The position numbers and the translations under genes are program-made. Under the pieces are notes generated by a model that saw only the letters and a list, made by a program, of their open reading frames with translations, ran no database searches and was not told where the DNA came from. From positions 1 to 64,000 of the forward strand of contig NZ_JAHFZZ010000017.1 of the NCBI RefSeq assembly GCF_018603905.1: a DNA stretch of 64,000 nt, in the 5' to 3' direction. Shown one piece after another: positions 1 to 8,400 of this stretch. Each line of letters starts with the position of its first letter. The first letter of the stretch is position 1. This stretch comes from Nonomuraea sp. NEAU-A123 (GTDB taxonomy: Bacteria > Actinomycetota > Actinomycetes > Streptosporangiales > Streptosporangiaceae).

Positions 1-2
1 CT

Positions 3-161
3 CTGCTCCGCCGGGCCATGACCAACTTCGCTGTCACCGACCTGGCCGGTCTCGTCCGGATCGTCAAACGCAAGCTGAAGAAGATCCAATACCGGCCCCA
101 CCTGCTCACCGGCTGCCTGGCCCAGACCGGACTCACCCTCGATACCCCGACAAAGCCATGA
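3..161 (+). pseudogene. C-terminal end of an IS630-type transposase (5' part outside window)
   Basis: An open frame enters from the left edge and stops at a TGA at 159-161, giving 52 residues. The text (LLRRAMTNFAVTDLAGLV, then KRKLKKIQYRP and LLTGCLAQTGL) matches the tail of actinobacterial IS630-family DDE transposases. Whether the element is intact to the left cannot be seen. It lies immediately upstream of the compositionally foreign NACHT gene, consistent with that gene having arrived with mobile DNA. Family assignment is from recalled similarity. Confidence 0.6.
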
Positions 162-233
162 CCGACTCTACGAATTCAACCTGTGTAGCCAGGTTTGCCT
201 GAGGGATCCCCTCAACATGGTCATAATTGCAGC

Positions 234-3068
234 ATGGCGAGGGAGTACCGTTACTCAGAAGCAGTCACTCTCTTGGGAGGGACGGACCCAAGAGTTAGAA
301 CGTTAGACACTGTGTTAAGCGCAGCTACGCTCGGTATGTGGGATCTCATCGATGCCAAAACTGAACTCATCAAGGTTGGCAATGATCTGCTTGGGCGATG
401 GCGGGACTGGCGTGCGAGCAAGGTGTGGCGTGACCGTACCGAGAGAATTGAGGCAGCGCACACAGTACTAGTGGTAACCGCATTCTTTGAGGCCGTTAAA
501 TACTCGGGCCTCAAGCTGCAATTCAGCAAAGGTGAACAGGAAAGACTTGCCAAGCTAGATCAGAACGATTCTGCACGTCTACTCACTGTACCGGGTTGTC
601 CTTCGGCCCAAGTCTCATACGAGGAGACTCTAGACGCGCTAGAAAAATATTATTCTAGGCTTTCCGGGCAATTAACGCGCTTTATTCAAGGGTTGGCGAT
701 CTGGGAGTCATTACCCGAACATAAGCGTGATCGCTATTCCGAGAGTGCGCTAAGCCTAGCTGCTCTACGGTGCTATAAGGATAAGTATCGGCAACTGGCT
801 ATGGACGTGCCAGAGTTTGCCTTCTGGTCGAGCATGGTGGATCACCAGGCAACACGAGCAAGCCTTGGCGAGCTTGAACGGCTCTTGTCGAAGATTGCTA
901 CCAGCGAAGTGCTCGATGTGCAACTACAAAGCCTGGCCAGGTTGCATCGAGCGGCCCTGGATAGGCCTATCGCGGAGACAGGCGATGTACCAATGGGAAT
1001 GGTACTGCCCGCCCTGGCTGACGCCTATATCACGCCAAACTTCTTGGCCAAAGAGGCAGGGCCCAGGCACAATCCGAGTCTGGAGGAATGGTGGGAGACG
1101 TGCCGATTGCGCGCAGACTTTACCAGTTTCCTAGCGAGCTTTCTTACTGGGTCGGCGGCCAGTCGTGTCCCGTTGGTAGTCCTAGGTCAACCTGGAGCCG
1201 GAAAGTCCGTACTCACTAAGGTGCTTGCGGCGCGGCTCCCAGCACAGTTCCTGCCTGTTCGTGTGCCGCTACGAGAAGTCCATGCCGGTGCGGACATTCA
1301 GGAGCAAATTGAGCAGGCGATTTATCGGCTCAGCGGTGAGCGACTAGAATGGCCAGCCCTTGCTCGAGCCGCCAAAGGTGTGCTACCCGTCGTTTTCCTT
1401 GACGGCTTTGATGAGCTGCTTCAAGCAACGGGCGTTCGTCAGTCCGATTATTTGAAACAAGTCGCACAATTTCAGCAACGAGAGCTCGATGCCGGACGGG
1501 CCGTTGCAGTCATTGTGACTTCCAGAACGGCGGTGGCCGATCGCGCTGAATTTCCCGAAGGAACAATTGTGGTCCGACTGGAGCCATTCGATGATGCACA
1601 GGTCCGCAATTGGTTATCCATCTGGAATGAAGCTAACGCTCCATATTTCAAATCATCACAAATCGAGCCCTTTACGTGGGATGTTGCGCTTTCACAGATA
1701 GAACTTGCTAGGCAGCCGCTCCTGCTTATGATGCTAGCTTTCTATGACGCTGACGGTAATGCACTCCGACGTGGCGTTAAAGAACTGGGACGCGTGGAAC
1801 TCTATGAGCAGCTTATGCGTAGGTTCGCCAAGCGGGAGCTTGAAAAAGAGTTTCCAGATGATCAAGTTTCTGTCCAGGTAGACAAGGAGCTTTTTAGACT
1901 TTCTATCATCGCATTTGCTATGTTTAATCGGGGTCGTCAATGGGCAACGGGCGGCGAGGTGGACGCAGATCTTGCGGTCCTGTCGCCTCCAATTATTCGC
2001 CCAGCTTCCTTTAATTCCCCGCTCACTGCCAGCGAAGAGGCTTTCGGGCGCTTCTTCTTCGTCCATCAGGCGCAAGCTGTTCGTGACGGAGATATGCTCC
2101 TGACGTACGAGTTCCTCCACGCCACCTTTGGTGAATTCTTAATAGCGCGGCTAGTCGCAACGCTTCTGCATGAATTGGTCGCTCAGGAGCGCACTTTCAT
2201 TGGCACCAACGATGGATTGCTAGGGGCTCTGCTATCTTGGGCGACGTTGTCCAATCGAACACCGGTACTTAACTTCCTCAGCGAACTGATAAAAGAATCA
2301 GCGCGGTGCAAGGCGCTGATTGCTCGGCTTCTGCAGGGAATTGACAGCCACAGATATTCTGAATATGCCAGCTATGAACCGTTGCGCGGGGGTCCTGCGC
2401 GACGCCATGCATATTATTCGGCTAATCTATTCATGTTGGGGCTTGCTGCAGGGATGAAGCGCGCTAGCGAGATTATGCTACGTGACGCTGACATTCTAGC
2501 GGAATGGCGTAAATTTACATTCCTGTGGCGCTCTCAGTGTACTCCTACCGACTGGCTTGGACTCGTTCGAGCTGTCGCTACATATCCTCTAAATTTAGAG
2601 GGTGGAAGGTTTGATCTGCATCTGGGGCTGACGCCTCTCGGAGAGTTTGCTTGGGGAGAGGTGGATTCCGTTTGGATCTCCAAACTTGACCTTTCTGCAA
2701 CAGATCTTTTGCAACAGGCCGCTTTCTGCTGCTCAGAAGAAGTTCTTCATCTGCATGCGGTAGAGCCGCTTAGACACCTGGTGCTTGTGCAGGAAGAAAA
2801 GGGATTGACTAAATATGCCCTCCGCACAGTTTTGGAAATCTTAGCCTTGCGGCACGGGGCCCAAGCTGACCGTATTGCGGCATATCAAGCTGTGGCCTCA
2901 GTCTTTGACGAGATCGAGGCCAGCGTGCCCCTTAAGGCGGTTCTCGGCGATCTTTCGATGCTTGATCCTGATGACGTTCATGTTCTGCTTGAGGAAGTTG
3001 CTGCAAAATCACCTATTAGTCGACGTCTTGTGGACTTCGTTGTGCGGCATGGTCTCAAGCGGAGATGA
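234..3068 (+). CDS. NACHT-domain NTPase, bacterial NLR-like candidate defence protein
   Basis: STAND-class NTPase of about 944 residues. The N-terminal helical region begins REYRYSEAVTLLGG and contains LFDAK/ERIEAAH-like text typical of a NACHT N-terminal helical domain (I think the NNH7 type). The P-loop GQPGAGKS is near residue 320, Walker B VVFLDGFDELL near 387, and sensor TSRT follows. The C-terminal half is alpha-helical-looking with no WD40 or TPR. ATG at 234 is preferred over a TTG at 195, because the conserved family N-terminus starts here; neither has a strong RBS. Base composition is visibly A+T-richer than all neighbours, suggesting transfer. Bacterial NACHT proteins of this kind are known antiphage sensors; defence here is inference. 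No partner gene is evident. Confidence 0.85.
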   Translation: MAREYRYSEAVTLLGGTDPRVRTLDTVLSAATLGMWDLIDAKTELIKVGNDLLGRWRDWRASKVWRDRTERIEAAHTVLVVTAFFEAVKYSGLKLQFSKGEQERLAKLDQNDSARLLTVPGCPSAQVSYEETLDALEKYYSRLSGQLTRFIQGLAIWESLPEHKRDRYSESALSLAALRCYKDKYRQLAMDVPEFAFWSSMVDHQATRASLGELERLLSKIATSEVLDVQLQSLARLHRAALDRPIAETGDVPMGMVLPALADAYITPNFLAKEAGPRHNPSLEEWWETCRLRADFTSFLASFLTGSAASRVPLVVLGQPGAGKSVLTKVLAARLPAQFLPVRVPLREVHAGADIQEQIEQAIYRLSGERLEWPALARAAKGVLPVVFLDGFDELLQATGVRQSDYLKQVAQFQQRELDAGRAVAVIVTSRTAVADRAEFPEGTIVVRLEPFDDAQVRNWLSIWNEANAPYFKSSQIEPFTWDVALSQIELARQPLLLMMLAFYDADGNALRRGVKELGRVELYEQLMRRFAKRELEKEFPDDQVSVQVDKELFRLSIIAFAMFNRGRQWATGGEVDADLAVLSPPIIRPASFNSPLTASEEAFGRFFFVHQAQAVRDGDMLLTYEFLHATFGEFLIARLVATLLHELVAQERTFIGTNDGLLGALLSWATLSNRTPVLNFLSELIKESARCKALIARLLQGIDSHRYSEYASYEPLRGGPARRHAYYSANLFMLGLAAGMKRASEIMLRDADILAEWRKFTFLWRSQCTPTDWLGLVRAVATYPLNLEGGRFDLHLGLTPLGEFAWGEVDSVWISKLDLSATDLLQQAAFCCSEEVLHLHAVEPLRHLVLVQEEKGLTKYALRTVLEILALRHGAQADRIAAYQAVASVFDEIEASVPLKAVLGDLSMLDPDDVHVLLEEVAAKSPISRRLVDFVVRHGLKRR

Positions 3069-3157
3069 ATTCTTGGCCTGCCCACGGGGATCGAGCCGCT
3101 GTCGCTCCAGGACGTTGTGTCCACGTCCGACCTCGGCAGCAGCCGCTGGCGCTTTAC

Positions 3158-3367
3158 TCAGTCGAAGAAGTCGAACTCTCCCGCCCGAACCCCATCCAGG
3201 AACGCCTGCCACTCCGCCCTGGTGTAGACGATCGCGTCGCCCTGAAGCTTGCTGTGCCGGACCGCCACCCGGCCCGTTCCGTCGTTGAGAGGGCCGGCCT
3301 CGACGCAGTTGCCGCCGCCGTCGGCGCTGAAGCTGCTGATGTGCCAGGAGATGTCGGGGGTGGTCAT
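3158..3367 (-). CDS. DUF397 domain protein
   Basis: A 69-residue protein with the DUF397 pattern: ISWHISSFSADGGGNCVEAG, then VAVRHSK and a YTRAEWQAFLDGVRAGEFD C-terminus. Members are small actinobacterial proteins encoded next to XRE/DUF5753 regulators, as in the whiJ-type loci of Streptomyces. It lies 18 bp downstream of the regulator on the same strand, so they are probably co-transcribed. It probably antagonises or binds its cognate XRE protein; that role is from family knowledge, not sequence. Confidence 0.9.
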   Translation of the reverse strand: MTTPDISWHISSFSADGGGNCVEAGPLNDGTGRVAVRHSKLQGDAIVYTRAEWQAFLDGVRAGEFDFFD

Positions 3368-3385
3368 GATCGGACGGCTCCATCC

Positions 3386-4243
3386 CTAGGCGTCGGAGAT
3401 GCTGTCCGCAACTGCCGCGATCAGGTCCAGCGAGTCTTTGGCATTGAGTGAATCGCGGTGAATGCGGTCATATTTCAGCTTAAGCCTGTCAGCTGCCTGA
3501 CCTTCCACGTAGATGGAACCCGCCGGCGTGGGGACATAGGCGACGGCCGGGTAGGGCTCGGGGAGTTCGAAGATGCGAAAGGCGCCGTCCGGGCTGGCAT
3601 GTGCTCCTGCGGAGACTGGGAGGACCCGGACCTCGACATTGGGGGAGGAGGCGTGACTCGCGAGGTGGGACAGTTGACTGCGCAGGACCTTGGGGCCGCC
3701 GACCATGCGGCGTAGTGCGTACTCCTCCAGGATCGTGGAGAAAGCAGGGCCGTCGTCGGTCAGGATCTTCTGTCTGGTCAGGCGAAACTCGACCCAGCGG
3801 TCGATCTGCTCACTGGAGGCGTCCGGGTCCTCGGCACGGATGACGGCTTCCATGTAGTCCCGTGTCTGGAGCAGGCCGGGGACCACGAAGGCGTCAAAGG
3901 AGCTGATCTTCTCGGCGCGGTTCTCCAGCCAGGCGTAGTCCACGATGCCGTGCGACACGTCGCCGGAGTAGTCGTCCCACCAGCCGTTCTGCCACACTTC
4001 GCGGCTCAGGCGGGTGAGGGTTTCGCGCTCGTTCAGGATTGTGACGCCGTACAGGTCGAGCAGGGCGATGACGTCAGGGGTGCGGGCCGGATAGAGGCCC
4101 GCCTCGAAGCGGCTCACTGTGGAAGCGTCGCGCTGGAGGTAATCGCCGACCTCCTTCAGCGTGAGGCCCGCGCTTTCGCGTAGCTCCCGTAGGTGCTTGC
4201 CGAGCCATTGGGCTCGGAGCGTTACGCCACGCTTCCCGCTCAT
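3386..4243 (-). CDS. XRE-family regulator with DUF5753 sensor domain
   Basis: About 285 residues. The N-terminal helix-turn-helix (LGKHLRELRESAGLTLKEVG, then DASTVSRFEAG) is followed by the DUF5753 region (AEKISSFDAFVVPGLLQTRDYMEAVI and RQKIL). ATG at 4243 is chosen over the in-frame start at 4252 because AAGGTGG lies just upstream of it. It is the WhiJ/AbaA-type repressor half of a module completed by the DUF397 gene downstream and the divergent HATPase gene. Such modules influence development and antibiotic production in streptomycetes; the target here is unknown. Confidence 0.9.
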   Translation of the reverse strand: MSGKRGVTLRAQWLGKHLRELRESAGLTLKEVGDYLQRDASTVSRFEAGLYPARTPDVIALLDLYGVTILNERETLTRLSREVWQNGWWDDYSGDVSHGIVDYAWLENRAEKISSFDAFVVPGLLQTRDYMEAVIRAEDPDASSEQIDRWVEFRLTRQKILTDDGPAFSTILEEYALRRMVGGPKVLRSQLSHLASHASSPNVEVRVLPVSAGAHASPDGAFRIFELPEPYPAVAYVPTPAGSIYVEGQAADRLKLKYDRIHRDSLNAKDSLDLIAAVADSISDA

Positions 4244-4422
4244 GGTCACCACCTTGTCGGCTGCTGGCAGCTTCCGCTGCGTAGTTCAGTTGAGAGATCT
4301 TCATCGATTTGCTGTGCAAGCTTGCATGGTGCATGTGAGCATCAGTGTATCTGCGGAACGTAACGGAGTAAGTCGTTTGCGTGATGGCGTCCAACGCTGT
4401 CGGCGGAGGAAAGGTGGGGGCG

Positions 4423-4944
4423 ATGAACGGCATGGCGTGGCGCTGTGATTTCCCTGGTGAACGAGTTCAGTTGCGTACCGTACGTCGGCTCGCTGCCGCG
4501 CTGCTGATGGACTGTCCCGCACGCGATGATGCGATCTCCTGCATCGTCGAGTTGGCCAGCAACGCGATCTTGCACACGAGGTCGGCGGGCGGTGTGTTCA
4601 CGGTCGGCATCTGGTCGTCCAGGACCACCGCCCGAATCGCGGTGAAGGACGCCGGCGGATCGAGCAAGCCTGTCCTGCGTGCATGTCGTGGGGGAGAGAT
4701 GTCAGAAGGCGGGCGAGGGCTCGCCATAGTGGCCGCCCTCTGTACGCGGCTGAGCGTCACGGGAGACGAAACCGGGCGCGTCGTCTGGGCTGACCTCGCC
4801 TGCGACGGTGGTGCTGGTGACCTGGCGCCAGGGGACGAGATATCGCTGCCGGAGCAGGCATGCGATTGCTTCTGGGGTTCGCGCGCCTGGCCGTCTCCAG
4901 CGGCGTCTTCTGCTGTCTCCTCGGGAAGCAGAGGCGTCTCGTGA
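4423..4944 (+). CDS. RsbW/SpoIIAB-like HATPase (anti-sigma-like) protein
   Basis: About 173 residues with a GHKL ATPase N-box (CIVELASNAILHTRS) and G1/G2 boxes (IAVKDAGG, GGRGLAIVAALCTRL). ATG at 4423 follows GGAGGAAAGG closely and is preferred to the in-frame ATG at 4381. The gene is divergent from the XRE/DUF397 pair, the usual third member of whiJ-like modules. The C-terminal tail after about residue 130 is less conserved-looking. Predicted cytoplasmic ATP-binding protein that may bind a sigma or anti-anti-sigma factor. Confidence 0.8.
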   Translation: MNGMAWRCDFPGERVQLRTVRRLAAALLMDCPARDDAISCIVELASNAILHTRSAGGVFTVGIWSSRTTARIAVKDAGGSSKPVLRACRGGEMSEGGRGLAIVAALCTRLSVTGDETGRVVWADLACDGGAGDLAPGDEISLPEQACDCFWGSRAWPSPAASSAVSSGSRGVS

Positions 4945-5441
4945 ACGACCACACTTGGCATGGTCTGCGCGCTGCGCCGCTTCAAGCCGGGCATGGGCCA
5001 AAGGTCGGGTGATCCCGAGTAGCTCGATGCCGTGGGCCGACCAAGGAGACATGCGGCATCGATCGCCCCGACCCCGTATGGAGTTTGGCCAACGCCAGCG
5101 ATCGTCACGACATGCGCCCTCGCTCCTCCAGCGCGGGTCCTGGCATCGGCAAACGTTTCGGGCCGAAAGGTTCCGAGTGGCTGACTGCCTGACCTAGAAC
5201 GGGCCGACCCCAGATAGTTGTCCGTTGGGCCGTCCTGCGGGGATCAAGCGCTCGTCTGGGCCGGTTCACTGTCGCGGCCGCGCTGGCCGCACTTGCGCTC
5301 ACCGGCGCGCTGTTCGTCTGAACTGTGGCTTGCACGCTTTTCTGTGCGTCGGCGATACCCTGGTGGCGAGGCAGGCACCCAGACGCTCAACAACCTCGAC
5401 CTGCTCTCCAGCGTCATCATCGCCCTGGGTGATGACATCAT
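4945..5441. other. Gene-poor interval with degraded coding remnants
   Basis: No convincing intact gene is seen. On the plus strand one frame at 5253-5321 reads like a signal-peptide core (RLGRFTVAAALAALALTGAL) and stops. A different frame at about 5374-5450 reads GTQTLNNLDLLSSVIIALGD. Together they resemble a small secreted actinomycete protein broken by a frameshift. This is a weak call; the rest shows nothing recognisable. Confidence 0.3.
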
Positions 5442-8400
5442 TCAGGGACAAACGGCACGGAACTCCACTCCGCGTGCATACTCGTCCCACTCAGCCTGAG
5501 TCAACGGATCCCCGGGAAGTGCGCACATGGCGGCGGGAAGATCGGATGGGGGGCCTGCCATCAGCCGTACCCAGCCCTGCTCGTTGTTGAGGTCACCGGT
5601 CCTGCTACCACTGGCCAAGGTATGGCCGTCCGGGCTGAAGACCGCCGAGACCGCATAGCCGACGGGGTCGTGCAGGGCGGGGCCGATCTGCCTGCCGGTG
5701 GCGCGGTCCCACAGCCGTATCCAGCCCTCCGCGGTGTTGATATCGGCTTTTACGCGGCCGCTGGCGCTCGCCAGCGTGCGGCCGTCCGGATTGAAGGTCA
5801 CCGACGTTACCGAGCCGTCAGGGTCGCGCAGGGCGGGACCAGCCTGTTTGCCGGTGGCGCGGTCCCACAACCGCACCCAACCCCCCGATGCGCCGCTGCC
5901 GCTTGCCAGAGTGCCGCCGTCCGGGCTGAAGGCCACCGAGGACACCTTGCCGTCGGGGTCGTGCATCGCGGGGCCGGTCTGCTTGCCGGTGGCCGGGTCC
6001 CACAGCCGTATCCACCCCTCTATGTTCTCGCCGCCACCGCTCCCGCTGCTGGCACTGGCCAGGGTTTTGCCGTCGGGGCTGAAGGCCACCGAGGACACCT
6101 TGCCGTCGGGGTCGTGCATCGCGGGGCCGGTCTGCTTGCCGGTGGCCGGGTCCCACAGCCGTATCCACCCCTCCGTGTCGCTGACAATGCTGTCGCTGCC
6201 GCTTGCCAGGGTGCGGCCGTCGGGGCTGAAGTCCACCGAGTTCACGCGGCCGTCGGGGTCGCGCAGGGTGGGGCCGATCTGTTTCCCGGTGGCCGGGTCC
6301 CACAGCCGTATCCATCCTTCGCTGCCGTCATCCCCGATACTGTGGCCGCCGGCGCCGGCCAGGATGCGCCCATCCGGGCTGAAGGCCACCGAGGACACCT
6401 CGCCGTCGGGGTTGTGCATCGCGGGGCCGGTCTGCTTGCCGGTGGCCGGGTCCCACAGCCGTATCCACCCCTCAATACTGTCGCCGTCCGAGGTATCGCG
6501 ACTGCTGGCGCTGGCCAGGGTGCGGCCGTCGGGGCTGAAGGCCAGCGAGGATACGTCACCGTCGGGCTCCTGCAGGGTGGGGCCGATCTGCCTGCCGGTG
6601 GCCGGGCCCCACAGTCGCACCCATCCCAGGCCCCCGTTGTCGATGAAGCTGTGGGTGGCACTGGCCAGGGTTTTGCCGTCGGGGCTGAAGGCCACCGAGG
6701 CCACCGCGCCATCGGGATCACGCAGGGCAGGGCCGATCTGCTCGCCGCCAGCCGGGTCCCACAACCGCACCCATCCGTTGGATGCGCCGCTGCCGCTTGC
6801 CAGGGTGCGGCCGTCGGGGCTGAAGTCCACCGAGTTCACGCGGCCGTCGGGGTCGCGCAGGGTGGGACCGGTCTGCTTACCGGTGGCCGGGTCCCACAGT
6901 CGCACCCATCCGTTGGATGCGCCGCTGCCGCTTGCCAGGGTGCGGCCGTCGGGGCTGAAGTCCACCGAGTTCACGCGGCCGTCGGGGTCGCGCAGGGTGG
7001 GGCCGATCTGTTTCCCGGTGGCCGGGTCCCACAGCCGTATCCATCCTTCGCTGCCGTCATCCCCGATACTGTGGCCGCCGGCGCCGGCCAGGATGCGCCC
7101 ATCCGGGCTGAAGGCCACCGAGGACACCCCCGAGCCGGGGACGTGCAGAGGCGGTCCGATCCGTTTCCCGCTGGCCGGGTCCCACAGCCGCACCCACCCC
7201 TCAATGTCGGGGCTGCCGGGGCTGCTGCGGCTGCTGGCGGTGGCGAGAGTGTGGCCGTCCGGGCTGAAGGCCACCGACCATACCCGGCCGTCGGGGTCGT
7301 GGAGGGCATGGCCGATCTGTTTGCCGGTGGCCGGGTCCCACAGCCGCACCCAGCCTTCCGCATTTTCACCAGCCTCGTTGCTGCTGGCGGTGGCCAGGGT
7401 GTGGCCGTCCGGGCTGAAGGCCACCGACCGCACGCGGCCGTCGGGGTCGTGGAGGGCATGGCCGATCTGTTTGCCGGTGGCCGGGTCCCACAGCCGCACC
7501 CACCCCTCTCCGCCACCATGGCTGCCACTGGCCAGGACGCGGCCGTCCGGGCTGAAAGCCACCGAGCTGACATAGCCGTCGCGGGTCGACAGAACCGCCC
7601 GTAATGGCCTGGTTGTCACAGCCGTCATGCTGTAGCGGGCTTCAGCTGCTTGGTCGACCCGCCAGGCGGCGGCCGCCAGCTGTGCCGCCAGCCGGGGGTT
7701 GTCGTCGGGGACCTGTTCGCTCCGCGCAGCCAGGACCTGGGATGCCGCGCTGTCCCGTTCTCGTATGGCGGTCTGCTGGAGCCGGATCGCGATCGCGGCG
7801 GTCCCGGTGGATAGGAGGAGCAGGGCCGCGAGAGCGGTCATCAGGGTCCGGCGCAGGCGCGTGGTCCGGGTCTCCGCTGTGATCGCGGCGGTCAGGAACT
7901 CGGCGGGCACGCTGCCCAGGTCTGGGTAGCGATCCGTGTTGGCCTGCCAGCTGGGCACCAGTTCCCGGACGCTGGCGAGCTGTTCGCCCCGGTACAGGTA
8001 GCTCGCCCGTCTGCCGTTGCTCTGCCAGTTACGGGCGTCGTCCAGCAATTGGCTGTACTGGGCATGAGCGGCGAGGTCGCCTTCCAGCCAGCCGCGCAGC
8101 TGGGGCCAGCTCACCAGCAATGCGTCGTGGGCGATCTGCACTGTCTCCCGGTCCACAACCAGCAATCGCCGCCGGGTGAAAACCTCCAGCAGCTGGGCGA
8201 GCCCTCCGTCGGCCGGCACGTTTCCGGTGTCGTCGATGCCCAGCGCCGAGCGCGGGACCGCGCGGCGGGCGGGCACGCCGTCCGCCGTCACGAGGGTCAG
8301 CTGCTGGAACAAGCGCCGGGCGGCCGCCTTGGCCTCCTCACTCAGTTCCCGATAGGCGACGTCGGCGCTGGTGGCCACCGCCTGCCTGACCCCGCCGGTA

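Noticed and set aside
5622..7604. 660-codon and 625-codon open frames on the plus strand
   Set aside because: They are antisense to the WD40 repeats of the nSTAND1 gene; the repeats keep all frames open and the text is Arg/Pro/Gly-rich repetition without domain sense.
5600..7620. CRISPR-like regular repeats
   Set aside because: Periodicity comes from in-frame WD40 blades of a coding gene, with coding linkers instead of spacers.
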